A stretch of DNA of 64,000 bases from Spirochaetales bacterium (GCA_016934415.1 JAFGSW010000021.1:28719-92718), one strand, 5' to 3'. Counted from the stretch's first letter, positions 41,859-50,517 are shown. The notes: generated by a model from the sequence alone, not told the origin. Made by a program: numbers and translations.

Positions 41859-42764
41859 CTATCCGGTCGCCTCGAACCGCCCGCCGCCGTCCATGACGGG
41901 CGCCGTCACCCCCGTCTTTCCCCGTGCGGTCGCCAGGACCAGCATGACATCTCCGAACCCCATCCTCTTGGCCGCCGCGTCGATCCGATTCTTGATCCAC
42001 GCCGGCGCCGTTCCGACGGCCAAACCGCCCCAGGTGACGAGCCTGAGCACTTCCAAACCGGCGCGTTCCAAAAGCCGGGGCAGAGTCCGCTTCGAGAAAA
42101 GGAAGAGGTGGTCGGGAATGGCGCTGCGCCATAAAGAGCGGAACAGCCGCGCCTGCAGGCCTGCGATGTTGGGCGTGGTGATGATGGCGTACCCGTTCGG
42201 GGCGAGCACGCGCTTCACCTCCCGGAGGAACGAGTACGGATCGGGCACGTGCTCTATCAGGTGCGAAAAATGCACGAAGGAGAAAGACCCGTCCGGGAAA
42301 CCGGCTTCCTCCAGGGGACCGATGAAGACGGGTATCCGGCGCTTCGCCATCCCGTAGCGCGCCGATTCGGCGCAGATCTCGACGCCCTGGACGCGAAAGC
42401 CCAAATGCTGCATGACGTCGAGGAGCTTGCCGGTGGCGCAGCCGACGTCGAGGAAGGTCTTTCCCGGAACGTTTGTGAAGAAGGACTCGTCGAAGCCGAT
42501 GTCGCGCAGCCCCAGACGCATGAGCTCGAAAAAGTTGTCCTCGTTTTCGATTTCATAGTCGCAATACGCCTGCGCGTAGCGGCCCTTCAGGTCGTCGAAA
42601 ACGGGCTGCGGGTTCTGGTACACCAGGCCGCACCCGGCGCAGCGCACGAAAGAGCCCCCCGGGACGCTGAAATGGGGCCGGACGGCGGCGCCGCCGCAGA
42701 TCGGGCAGACGATGGTTATTCTTCTCTCCCGCTCGAAGGCGGCCGCGCTCGAATACGTTTTCAT
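41859..42764 (-). CDS. Class I SAM-dependent methyltransferase with N-terminal zinc ribbon
   Basis: 301 residues from ATG 42764 (GGGGAGA upstream); the track's longer frame to 43229 is not protein-like and overlaps the phosphoesterase. The N-terminus CPICGG...CAGCG is a C4 zinc ribbon of the kind found on methyltransferases that act in lipopolysaccharide or polyketide-like glycan modification. The SAM site is FLDVGCATGKLLDVMQHLGFRVQGVE, with FSFVHFSHLIEHVPDP as the type 11 methyltransferase post-motif. The substrate is unknown; sugar or quinone methylation are both possible. The following minus-strand neighbour is a metallophosphoesterase, 134 bp upstream. Confidence 0.85.
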   Translation of the reverse strand: MKTYSSAAAFERERRITIVCPICGGAAVRPHFSVPGGSFVRCAGCGLVYQNPQPVFDDLKGRYAQAYCDYEIENEDNFFELMRLGLRDIGFDESFFTNVPGKTFLDVGCATGKLLDVMQHLGFRVQGVEICAESARYGMAKRRIPVFIGPLEEAGFPDGSFSFVHFSHLIEHVPDPYSFLREVKRVLAPNGYAIITTPNIAGLQARLFRSLWRSAIPDHLFLFSKRTLPRLLERAGLEVLRLVTWGGLAVGTAPAWIKNRIDAAAKRMGFGDVMLVLATARGKTGVTAPVMDGGGRFEATG

Positions 42765-42898
42765 CGCCGTTCTCTCCCCGCCGGGGTCGATGTGCTTTCC
42801 ACTCCCGGTACCATAAGTATCGACCGGTGCGTCCGAAACGGTGAGAAGGAAATCCTCACCGCCGATCCGGCGAAGGTAACGAACGCCGAAATTCCTCT

Positions 42899-43759
42899 TC
42901 ACGTCTTCCCCCCCCGCAACGTCACCAGCACGATTTCCGGCGGGCTTCCCACCCGCAGCGGGAGGATCGTCGTCCCCAGGCCGCGGGAAATAACGAGGGT
43001 TGTCTCCCGCACCTTGACCACGCCTCCCCGGAAGCGGGCGCCGTAGGACGAGGGAACAGAGGGCGACCAGCCGAACAGGTTCACCTGCCCGCCGTGGGTA
43101 TGGCCGGCAAGCTCGAGGTCGAGCCGCCCGTCCTTTTCCTTTTCCGCGAAATCGGGCTGGTGAACGAGCAGGATGACGAAATCGGAAGCCTTGGTGCCGG
43201 CCAGGGCCGGCGCCAGGTCGTAGCGCCACGTCCCCATCTCCCGCACCCCGCCCAGCCTGATCCTGCTCCCCGGGCGCTCGATCCAGAGGCCGCGGTCCTC
43301 GATCACGGTGACGCCGTTCGCGGACAACCGTTGCGCGATCTCCTCCTCCGCGCCCCGGTAATCGCCATTGCCCAACACTCCGTACGTTCCAAAGGGGGCC
43401 TTCAGGCCGCCCAGAATCCTGAAAAAAGCTTTCGCCTCCTCCGGCGGCACATCGACGTAGTCCCCGCCCAACAGAATCAGGTCCGGATGCAGGGCATTGG
43501 CCGTTGCCACCGCGCGCTCCGTGCGGCGTGCCGAAAAAAAGGGGCCGAAATGGAAATCGGAGAGAAAGGCGATGGTGAACCCGTCGAAGGCCGCGGGAAC
43601 GTCGGGATGCGGAAAATCGACGCGCGTGACCGTCAAACCGGCGGCTTCGACGAGTCCCCAGCAGAAAAACGCCGCCAGCGCCGTCAAGACCGCCGCGAGC
43701 GGGAGGATGACGATTTTTTTCAGTAATCGAACCTTCACTTTCAATGGAACGCCTTTCAT
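42899..43759 (-). CDS. Membrane-anchored metallophosphoesterase (YkuE/LpxG-like)
   Basis: 286 residues with an N-terminal membrane anchor (VILPLAAVLTALAAFFCWGLVEAAG) and a calcineurin-type phosphoesterase core: FLSDFHFG, LLGGDYVD, GVLGNGDYRG, ILLVHQPDF and AGHTHGGQVNLFG. The usual GNH motif reads GNG, so the catalytic histidine of the third block is missing while the metal ligands in the other blocks are intact; activity may be reduced or the substrate changed. Relatives cleave UDP-2,3-diacylglucosamine in lipid A synthesis or act as YkuE-type enzymes. The exact start is unclear: ATG 43759 lacks a Shine-Dalgarno, and an AAAGG precedes a TTG five codons later. Confidence 0.83.
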   Translation of the reverse strand: MKGVPLKVKVRLLKKIVILPLAAVLTALAAFFCWGLVEAAGLTVTRVDFPHPDVPAAFDGFTIAFLSDFHFGPFFSARRTERAVATANALHPDLILLGGDYVDVPPEEAKAFFRILGGLKAPFGTYGVLGNGDYRGAEEEIAQRLSANGVTVIEDRGLWIERPGSRIRLGGVREMGTWRYDLAPALAGTKASDFVILLVHQPDFAEKEKDGRLDLELAGHTHGGQVNLFGWSPSVPSSYGARFRGGVVKVRETTLVISRGLGTTILPLRVGSPPEIVLVTLRGGKT

Positions 43760-43896
43760 CGTATTACCACGAACGGCGGCGCGGGTAAAGCGGCCGTGCG
43801 CTCAATGTGCAATCATGAGCCGAAGGCTCAGCCGCGGGCGCTGGGCGAAACGCGGCGTCCTCGGGTATAATGCGCGCATCGTGAAAGGAGCCGCGC

Positions 43897-44313
43897 ATGG
43901 TATACGGGAAAGAGTTGACCTTCTCCACCAAAGGCTTTTCGCAGGTGGCGGACATCACCGGGGAAGTGCAGTCGGCGGTGGCCGCCTCCTCGCTCGGCGC
44001 CGGGATCGCATCGGTCTTCGCGATCGGTTCAACCGCTTCGATTTCTACCATAGAATACGAGCCCGCCCTCGTCCGGGATCTCGAGGAGACGCTCGAGCGG
44101 TTCCTGCCCAGCACCATGCGCTCCCGGCATTCAGCCGCCTGGGGCGACGACAATGGATTCTCCCACCTCAGGGCCACGCTCATGGGGCCGGGGATCACCG
44201 TGCCGTTCCGCGACGGCGAGCTCATTCTCGGCACCTGGCAGCAGATCGTGCTCATCGATCACGACAACCGTCCGCGCACGCGCCGGGTGTACGTGCAGGT
44301 CGTGGGTGAGTGA
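43897..44313 (+). CDS. YjbQ family protein (UPF0047)
   Basis: A 138-residue protein of the YjbQ/UPF0047 family. It shows FSQVADITGEVQSAVAASSLGAGIASVFAIGSTASISTIEYEP, then SAAWGDDNGFSHLRATLMGPGITVPFRDGELILGTWQQIVLIDHDNRPRTRRVYVQVVG, matching the highly conserved H..D.NG..H..A...GP....P...G.L.LGTWQ... motif. Members form trimers, show weak thiamine-phosphate synthase activity in vivo in some species, and are widespread with an unclear main role. The start has AAGGAG at good distance. The N-terminus of the divergent phosphoesterase is 137 bp away. A CACGGAT element begins 32 bp after the stop. Confidence 0.93.
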   Translation: MVYGKELTFSTKGFSQVADITGEVQSAVAASSLGAGIASVFAIGSTASISTIEYEPALVRDLEETLERFLPSTMRSRHSAAWGDDNGFSHLRATLMGPGITVPFRDGELILGTWQQIVLIDHDNRPRTRRVYVQVVGE

Positions 44314-44344
44314 TTGTTTGTGTGCTCGATGATCGACTTCCCGA

Positions 44345-44560
44345 AGAGAACCACGGATAACACGGATGGCACGGATGTACACGGATAGGGTGAAAGGATA
44401 AAACTACCGTCACAAATCAGGATGAGTGATTAGGACATGTGAAGGGAATAAACACTTTATTCAATGTGGATTCACTTTACGATGTTGCCTATATTTCCCT
44501 GAACTTTTTCCCTTTTTATCTGTGTTATCCGTCTTATCCATGTTCATCCGTGGTTCCCCC
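44345..44560. repeat. CACGGAT inverted-repeat element (copy F)
   Basis: The left arm GAGAACCACGGATAACACGGATGGCACGGATGTACACGGATAGGG (44346-44390) has four tandem units. The right arm TATCTGTGTTATCCGTCTTATCCATGTTCATCCGTGGTTCCCCC (44517-44560) mirrors it. Upstream flank GATCGACTTCCCGAAGAGAAC matches GATCAACTTCCTGAAGAGAAC of copy E at 22 of 26 positions, so the element extends a little outside the arms. Confidence 0.85.
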
Positions 44561-44588
44561 CTCTTTCAAGGCAAGCCAACGGCAGGAC

Positions 44589-45032
44589 TCAGAGCCCCAG
44601 GCTCCCGCGCACATCAAGCAGTTCCTCGAGCGCTTTCTTCACCTTGGGATCTGAGAAGAGCTTCTCCTTGTCGAGGATGAGCCTGTCCAGATCGGAGACC
44701 GATCGCTCGAGCGCGATCACCGCGTCCTTTAATTCCCCGGGCACGGCCGCAGCTTCCAGCGGCCCGGACGAATCAGCCAGCTCCGGGATACCGCGTTCCG
44801 CCTCGTTCAACCGCGCGGCCAGGCCGCGCAGTCGGGCGCTGAGCTTCTCGACGCCGGCCGTGAGCGTTTCGGCGTCGGTCGCCCGTCCCGCCTCGTCGAT
44901 GAAATCGGAAAGCACGACCCGCTCGTTTTCAAGCACGCGTCTGTAATCGGCGTATCGGTTCGCGCAGCCGAAGACGCCGAGTCCGACGGCCAGAAGGGCG
45001 AATGACAAGACAAGCATGGCTCCGTATTTCAT
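44589..45032 (-). CDS. Small helical lipoprotein
   Basis: 147 residues from ATG 45032, which has AAGGAAA upstream inside the longer track ORF. Lipobox VFGC (in AVGLGVFGCAN), then a mostly helical, heptad-like region with repeated leucines (VVLSDFIDEAGRATDAETLTAGVEKLSARLRGLAARLNEAERG). The C-terminus has EKLFSDPKVKKALEELLD. It looks like a coiled-coil membrane-anchored protein, similar in style to Lpp-like or TolC-stabilising lipoproteins. The family is unknown. It follows the adenylate cyclase by 49 bp on the same strand, and together they may be one transcription unit. Confidence 0.75.
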   Translation of the reverse strand: MKYGAMLVLSFALLAVGLGVFGCANRYADYRRVLENERVVLSDFIDEAGRATDAETLTAGVEKLSARLRGLAARLNEAERGIPELADSSGPLEAAAVPGELKDAVIALERSVSDLDRLILDKEKLFSDPKVKKALEELLDVRGSLGL

Positions 45033-45081
45033 CGCCGTTTCCTTATGCATGGTATACAGCCCGGGCCGACGTTCTCAGGGC

Positions 45082-47802
45082 TTACTTCGAGGTCAGAGAA
45101 AACACGCCGTCCCATTTGACGGCGGGCGGCTTCCTGCGGTATTCCAGGCAGCGCGTCAGATAGACCTGCGAGGGCGCGTCGTCCGGCTTGAGCTTGAGGA
45201 TTTCCTTGAAGGCGGCGCGGGCCTTGTCCCATTCGCGTTCCTCGAAAAGCTCGAGCGCGGCGTGGAACATGCCGATCGTCTCGAACAACTCGGGCCTGAC
45301 CTTCTCCTTTTCGTCGATGAGCTCGTAGAGCCGCACCGGCTGTTTGATGCCGACCACCCGCACCCGGTCGAGGCGTCGGGCCAGGAACGACCCGCCGGCG
45401 GCCTTTTGCGTGGCCTCGCTCATGAGAATCCACGTGCCGTATTGCTTGTTCACGCCTTCCAGGCGCGAGGCCAGGTTGACGTGGTGTCCCATGACGGTGT
45501 AGTTGAGCCGGTTCGCAGATCCCATGTTGCCGACGAGCATCTCGCCGGTATTGATGCCGATGCGCGTCAGCAGGGGCTTGGGAGCGAGTTCCTCAGCCAT
45601 GAGCTTTTCGTTCATGAGCGTTTCCGCCCGTTTCATGCGCACGGCCGCCAGACAGGCGGCGCGCGCGTGGCCGTCAAGGGCGGTGGGCGCGCCGAAGAAG
45701 CTGACGATGGCGTCGCCGACGTACTTGTCCAGATAGCCCTTGAGATCGATGATGATGTTCGCCATGTCGGTGAAATAGACGTTCAGGAGGCTCACCAGAC
45801 GCGGCGGCGCCAGTTTTTCCGAGAACCCGGAAAATCCCTTGATGTCCGTAAACAGCGCGGTCAACTGTTTCTCCTCGCCGCCCAGGTTGATCTTCGACGG
45901 GTCGGCGACGATCTCGTTGAGAATTTCCTTGGAGACGTAATTGGCGAATGCGTGGCGAATGAAGTTTTTCTCCTTGGCCGTGCTCAAGAAATTGACGACG
46001 GTGAATATCACGAAAACGAGCAGGACGGAGGCGGCGGGAGCCACCAAACCGAGATAGACGCCCGAGAGGACGAAGACAAGGAGGATCCCTCCGGTCTCGG
46101 CCAGGACGGTCCCCAACCCGGCCAATACGGAAACGAGCGGGCGCTTGATGGCGAAGACGAAAAGATACGCGAGCAGGGTGAAGACCGCGGCGATGAGCGA
46201 GGTCACCCACCAGGGGACGTTGTCGAGGAACTGCTTCTGAAGGATGGTGTTGACCACGGTCATGTGCGTGCCCACGTTCTCGTAATTGCCGATAAAGGGC
46301 GTCACCCCCAGGTCGGTCGTGGCCGATGCCGTCCAACTCGTGAAGCATACGGCGCCGTTCATCCGGTCGGCGAGAAAATCGCGGATTTTTTTCAGCAAGG
46401 CGAATTTCTCTCGGCTGTCGCCGAAAACCCTGCGGGTCGTATCGATTATTTCCTTTTTCACCGCCGCGTCTTCGGCCAGAACGCTTTGCACAAGCTCCTC
46501 TTCCTTGGCGGGCGCCGTAAAGCCCGCGAGCGCCGTCAGGAACCGGTCATGCGCCTTTCGGTAATCGTCGATGTTCGTCCGCTCGCGGCCGGCGAGAATA
46601 TCCCGAACCGAGGATTGGAGCGGCGCGTAAAAATCACCGAGAAATCCGATCATGCCCCGGCTCGGGGCAAGGGTGTAGGCGCCGAGCGCTTCCTTGTCCG
46701 CCAGGGTCTCCAGGTTGGAGACGATTTCGTCCTCCAGCTTGTCGAGCTGCAGCAATTCCTTGAACGATACGGCTTTGTAGCTGTGCTGTGGCTTTTGGCG
46801 CGTCCAGTTGATGAGCATCGTCCCGTCCTCGGTCAGGGGAATGACGATGTCGTCCGGGGCGGCCGCGCCCGGGCGGCGGGCTCCCTTCAACACCACCGCA
46901 TCGGACTTTATTTCCACCGCCGGATCCCCCAGGTAATCGAGAAGGCCGACCAGACCGAGTTGGGGCATCGCTTTGTCCTGCAATTTGTAAAACAGATTGA
47001 TGCGCCGGGTCACGCCGTCGGGCTGATCGATCTGACTCTCCGTGACCGGAAACCCGAAAGCCCTGGCGCCCGACAACACGGGCCCGACGGGCGGAACGAT
47101 GTCGACGGCCGAGGCCGCAATCCGGCCGTTCACGGTCGCGTTCGACAGGAAGAACTTTTTTTGCAGGGCTTGATCGAGACCGGCCAGTCTTTTTCCCGGC
47201 TCGGCCTCCGGATCGAGGGACAGGTTGACCGCGAAAAAAGCGTGCCCGAACGCCCGCGCCGCGTTTCCGAGCATCTCGTCGCGGTTCTCGGTGATGTCGT
47301 TCATCCGGTCGAGGAGATCCTGTTTGGTCGAATCGATGGCGGCCGCGTAGTCCCGGGCGGCCGCGGGCAAGTCGCGGAGAGAGAGCATGCCGCGGCGCAA
47401 TGAATCCTCCAGCCCGAGAAAATAATCTTTCAGATCGTTGAAAGCGGCGGTATACGTTTTGGCCGCCGCGGCGTAAGCGCCCGAGTTGATGCCGGGCGCG
47501 CTCGGCTGCTCGTAGAGGATGTCGAGGACGATTTGCGAGGCCCCGAACTCCCGCATATGAAGCATTCCCCTGGCCATGAGATCGCGCGGCCAGGGCCAGA
47601 CGGTCTTCGAAAATTCAATGGCCGGATCGTCGACCGCCACCAGCAGGAGATGTTGATCGGCGGGGGGTTCGGGCCGGACGGCCAGGGAGAGGTCGTACGC
47701 CCGGTGCTCGAGCGGGGCGAGGACCGAAGCGGCCTCCAGCACGGTGAAGACGGCGATGATCGCCGCGGGAATGATGCCCATGAGAAGCAGTTTCTTCAAC
47801 AC
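45082..47802 (-). CDS. CHASE2-domain class III adenylate cyclase with C-terminal TPR
   Basis: A 906-residue membrane signalling enzyme. N-terminal helix (residues 4-27), large extracytoplasmic CHASE2 domain (about 30-520, including LLLVAVDDPAIEFSKTVWPWPRDLMARGMLHM and GVTRRINLFYKLQDKAMPQLGLVGLLDYLGD), then three membrane helices (about 535-620). The catalytic domain follows: LTALFTDIKGFSGFSEKL (metal Asp), YVGDAIVSFFGAP and GINTGEMLVGNMGSANRLNYTVMGHHVNLASRLE. A TPR-like tail begins at about 850 (FEEREWDKARAAFKEILKLKPDDAPSQ). It should make cAMP in response to an envelope signal. A GTG start with GAGGAGG is chosen. The FecR gene 2 kb away on the other strand is often near such cyclases. Confidence 0.93.
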   Translation of the reverse strand: MLKKLLLMGIIPAAIIAVFTVLEAASVLAPLEHRAYDLSLAVRPEPPADQHLLLVAVDDPAIEFSKTVWPWPRDLMARGMLHMREFGASQIVLDILYEQPSAPGINSGAYAAAAKTYTAAFNDLKDYFLGLEDSLRRGMLSLRDLPAAARDYAAAIDSTKQDLLDRMNDITENRDEMLGNAARAFGHAFFAVNLSLDPEAEPGKRLAGLDQALQKKFFLSNATVNGRIAASAVDIVPPVGPVLSGARAFGFPVTESQIDQPDGVTRRINLFYKLQDKAMPQLGLVGLLDYLGDPAVEIKSDAVVLKGARRPGAAAPDDIVIPLTEDGTMLINWTRQKPQHSYKAVSFKELLQLDKLEDEIVSNLETLADKEALGAYTLAPSRGMIGFLGDFYAPLQSSVRDILAGRERTNIDDYRKAHDRFLTALAGFTAPAKEEELVQSVLAEDAAVKKEIIDTTRRVFGDSREKFALLKKIRDFLADRMNGAVCFTSWTASATTDLGVTPFIGNYENVGTHMTVVNTILQKQFLDNVPWWVTSLIAAVFTLLAYLFVFAIKRPLVSVLAGLGTVLAETGGILLVFVLSGVYLGLVAPAASVLLVFVIFTVVNFLSTAKEKNFIRHAFANYVSKEILNEIVADPSKINLGGEEKQLTALFTDIKGFSGFSEKLAPPRLVSLLNVYFTDMANIIIDLKGYLDKYVGDAIVSFFGAPTALDGHARAACLAAVRMKRAETLMNEKLMAEELAPKPLLTRIGINTGEMLVGNMGSANRLNYTVMGHHVNLASRLEGVNKQYGTWILMSEATQKAAGGSFLARRLDRVRVVGIKQPVRLYELIDEKEKVRPELFETIGMFHAALELFEEREWDKARAAFKEILKLKPDDAPSQVYLTRCLEYRRKPPAVKWDGVFSLTSK

Positions 47803-47978
47803 CGCCGTCCTCCTCGGTCTTCAAGGGCCGCTTCGGATGCGGGCCCCCCATCGGACAACTCTACTATAATGAATGAAATTCAACATCCGATCGGGTTGTT
47901 TTTTCAAACCCGCCATGGTATATTTTCAAATATCCAAAACAGTATAACATGTTTCCGCGGATTGAAAAGGAGCAAAAC

Positions 47979-48434
47979 GTGAAAAAACACTTCATATGTT
48001 TTTTCGTCCTTGCCATTGCCGTCGCCGCCGCGCTCTCCGCGCAGTCCAACGCGTTCATAGACAAACTGATCGATGAAAAAGAGGCGCCGTACGGCGAGTC
48101 CGTCTTCATGGCCCTGGCCGCGGCCGGACTGGTCAAGCCCGACGGAACGGTCGCCGACGCGATGGCGTACCTGGAAATCGCCGCATGGGGTTTCGAGAAA
48201 AAGGCCGACGAGCCGGTGACCCTGGGAGACCTGTGCTACGTGCTCATGCGCGCCTACAATATGAACGGGGGCTTCATGTACGCGCTCTTTCCCGGGCCGC
48301 GCTACGCCGTCCGCGAATTCCAATTTCTCGAGCTGGTGAGACGCCGGCCGGTGCCGTCGCGGCGCCTGGGCGGCGAGGAGGTCCTGCAGATCATCGGCAA
48401 GACCATGTCGTACCGCGGGGAGGTGGCGCCATGA
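47979..48434 (+). CDS. Small exported protein of unknown function (first gene of barrel/FecR operon)
   Basis: 151 residues from the GTG at 47979, which has AAAGGAGC upstream; the track's 47949 start lacks a ribosome site. Signal peptide VKKHFICFFVLAIAVAAALSAQ, then an acidic domain (FIDKLIDEKEAPYGESVFMALAAAGLVKPDG; TLGDLCYVLMRAYNMNGGFMYALFPGPRYAVREFQFLELVRRRPVPSRRLGGEEVLQIIGKTM). The layout recalls SLH- or TPR-like helical pairs but no family is certain. It overlaps the next ORF by four bases (ATGA), so the two are translationally coupled. Confidence 0.75.
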   Translation: MKKHFICFFVLAIAVAAALSAQSNAFIDKLIDEKEAPYGESVFMALAAAGLVKPDGTVADAMAYLEIAAWGFEKKADEPVTLGDLCYVLMRAYNMNGGFMYALFPGPRYAVREFQFLELVRRRPVPSRRLGGEEVLQIIGKTMSYRGEVAP

Positions 48435-49774
48435 AACGGATCATCACCGCCGCCTTTCTGGCCGCCTTCTTCTTCACGCCGCCCGCCGCTTTCGCCACGG
48501 ACGTGGGCGTCATCGTCGAGAACACGACCTCGGTCCTCACCGTGGAGAACAAGTTGTTTTACCAGAAGGACAAGATCACCCTCTGGACGCTCTTCGATCT
48601 CTCCGAGACGGCCGCCATCAACATCGAGGGCTATTACCGGTTTGCGATCACGGATCCGATGAACGTGTATTCCCTCGACCGCCTCGAGCTCTCCGCCGAT
48701 TTCCCGGTGCTCGACGCCAATCCTTTCCTCTTCGGCTTCGCCCTGGGGCGCCTGCAGGCCGCGGATTTTACGGGCTACGTGGTGTCGCACCCGCTGGACG
48801 GGGGCCGGCTCGTCTTCCGCAATTCATTCCTCAACGCCGAGGTCTGCGGCGGATTCACCGGGCTCCTCTTCAAGGGCGATTCGCTCCTCGACATGTCGAT
48901 CGCGGACAACAACTATTCGCCGTCCGCGCTCCCGCTCGTGCCGCCCCGCCTCATCGGCGTACTGACGCTCAATTTCCCCGAGCTCTTCCTGGCCCAGACG
49001 GTGAACCTCTCGGTCGTCGGCCAACTCGATATGCAATCGGAGGAGAACCTCATCCAGCCGGGTCCCGCGGCCATTCCCGATTACAACAACGGCGGAAAAA
49101 TTGACACGCTCTATGCCGGCCTCGGCATCGAGGGCCGCCTTTTCCCCCAGTTCTTCTACCATTTCTTTTTTTACTTCGAGTACGGCCGAACACTCTCGTA
49201 CGACTATGCATCGACCGAGTACGGCTACGTGCCCATCTACGCCTTCTTCTCCGGTCTGAAAATCGACTGGTATCTCTCGGACGCGCCCAAGTCGAGGCTC
49301 ACCTTTGACGTGCTGGTCGCCTCGGGCGACCGCGATTACGAGAACTACCTGGAGGGAAACACGGACGCGTATTCCAACCAGTTCATCCCCGTCACCCGGC
49401 CCACCATCGGGCTCGTCAACACCCTCCAGCTCACCAATCTCATCGTCGGCCGGCTGGAATTCTCGATCCAGCCCTTCTCGGATCAGCAGACGAACGTCTG
49501 GCGGAACCTCGAAATATCCGTGGCCGCCCTCACCTACTTCCGGGCCGCCTTGTCAGACGTTTCGGATTCAACCGGCCTCAACTCGGGCTCGGTCGACTAC
49601 TACCTCGGGAGCGAGGCGGATCTCATCACCGCCTTCAAGCCCCTGAACGACCTCGGCCTGGAGATCGCCTTCGGCATTTTCCTGCCGAACAACTACACCG
49701 CCGACAGCGCCTATTCGGCGAGCGGCAGGAACGTCGAATTCCTGGCCCGTCTGAAGCTGGTGCTGGAATTCTAG
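48431..49774 (+). CDS. Predicted outer-membrane beta-barrel protein
   Basis: 447 residues; the true start is ATG 48431 at the stop of the previous gene, not 48185. Signal peptide MKRIITAAFLAAFFFTPPAAFA. The rest is alternating aromatic/polar beta strands with turns of the kind YGYVPIYAFFSGLKIDWYLSDAPKSRLTFDVLVA and VWRNLEISVAALTYFRAAL, and a C-terminal LARLKLVLEF with a terminal Phe, the usual BAM recognition signal. It should be an outer-membrane barrel of about 14-18 strands. No enzymatic motif is seen. FecR follows 15 bp later, so a surface-signalling or structural complex with the neighbouring proteins is plausible. Confidence 0.85.
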   Translation: MKRIITAAFLAAFFFTPPAAFATDVGVIVENTTSVLTVENKLFYQKDKITLWTLFDLSETAAINIEGYYRFAITDPMNVYSLDRLELSADFPVLDANPFLFGFALGRLQAADFTGYVVSHPLDGGRLVFRNSFLNAEVCGGFTGLLFKGDSLLDMSIADNNYSPSALPLVPPRLIGVLTLNFPELFLAQTVNLSVVGQLDMQSEENLIQPGPAAIPDYNNGGKIDTLYAGLGIEGRLFPQFFYHFFFYFEYGRTLSYDYASTEYGYVPIYAFFSGLKIDWYLSDAPKSRLTFDVLVASGDRDYENYLEGNTDAYSNQFIPVTRPTIGLVNTLQLTNLIVGRLEFSIQPFSDQQTNVWRNLEISVAALTYFRAALSDVSDSTGLNSGSVDYYLGSEADLITAFKPLNDLGLEIAFGIFLPNNYTADSAYSASGRNVEFLARLKLVLEF

Positions 49775-49789
49775 CAAAGGGAGATTGTC

Positions 49790-50461
49790 ATGACGAATAA
49801 CAAAGCGCTAATGACCGGGCTGTTCGCCGCGCTGCTTCTGGTTTCAGGGAGCGCGGCCTTCGCCCAGGCGAAGCTGACGGATTTCGTCGGCAAGGTGGAG
49901 ATCAAGCCGCCCAAGGCCGGCTGGACGCCCGCCCGCAAGGGCATGGCGGTCGCCTCTGGATCGATCGTCTCCACCGGCTTCCGGTCCAAGGCCACCATCG
50001 AGCTCGATCAATCCACGCTGTTTGTCAACCAGCTCACCCGGCTTTCGCTCGAGGAGCTCGTCCGCAAGCAGAACGTCATCACCACGAACATCTACATCCG
50101 CGCCGGCAGCCTGGAAGCCGACGTCAAGACCGGCGGCGCCGACTACACGCACGATTTCAAGGTGAAGAGCCCGGTCTCCACCGCCGCGGTCCGCGGCACG
50201 AGGATCACGGACGACGGGTACGAGATGACGGTCAAGGAGGGGAAGGCCGTTCTTTACAACCTTCTCAACCAGCCGATGACCGTGTTCAAGGACGACTACG
50301 CCCTGACCGGAACCGGTCTGGACCTCATGCCGAGCGGCCGGCTTCGCAACTCCCGCTTCCGCCTTCCGCGGAGATTCCACCCCGCGTCGGGGCATGGCGC
50401 GGCCCATGATTCCACGTATACAAGTGACGCCGCGATCGTGATTTTTTATACGATTTGGTGA
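49790..50461 (+). CDS. FecR-domain exported protein with odd C-terminus
   Basis: 223 residues. Signal peptide MTNNKALMTGLFAALLLVSGSAAFA, then the FecR core: LTDFVGKVEIKPPKAGWTPARKGMAVASGSIVSTGFRSKATIELDQS, NVITTNIYIRAGSLEADVKTGGA and FKVKSPVSTAAVRGTRITDDGYEMTVKEGKAVLYNLLNQ. FecR proteins usually pass signals from the envelope to ECF sigma factors, but here there is no sigma factor gene; FecR-like proteins near CHASE2 cyclases may have another role. After LMPSG the tail (RLRNSRFRLPRRFHPASGHG...) is basic and lacks the usual family end, so a frameshift or a lineage-specific end is possible. It is 15 bp after the barrel gene. Confidence 0.85.
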   Translation: MTNNKALMTGLFAALLLVSGSAAFAQAKLTDFVGKVEIKPPKAGWTPARKGMAVASGSIVSTGFRSKATIELDQSTLFVNQLTRLSLEELVRKQNVITTNIYIRAGSLEADVKTGGADYTHDFKVKSPVSTAAVRGTRITDDGYEMTVKEGKAVLYNLLNQPMTVFKDDYALTGTGLDLMPSGRLRNSRFRLPRRFHPASGHGAAHDSTYTSDAAIVIFYTIW

Positions 50462-50517
50462 ACGGGCGAGAGGCGCAGGATTACGACCGATCGCCTCGCT
50501 TGGTCGAAAGGAAGGCG

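Noticed and set aside
42765-43229. Upstream extension of the methyltransferase ORF
   Set aside because: Low-complexity Arg/Pro/Gly translation overlapping the phosphoesterase gene; ATG 42764 has a good ribosome site.
6851-44560. CRISPR interpretation of the CACGGAT repeats
   Set aside because: Units are only 7-9 bp, lack regular spacers and are arranged as inverted arms; no cas genes are present.
45016-47403. 795-residue plus-strand ORF over the CHASE2 cyclase
   Set aside because: Antisense shadow; no ribosome site, no domain, composition typical of reverse-complement GC-rich coding DNA.
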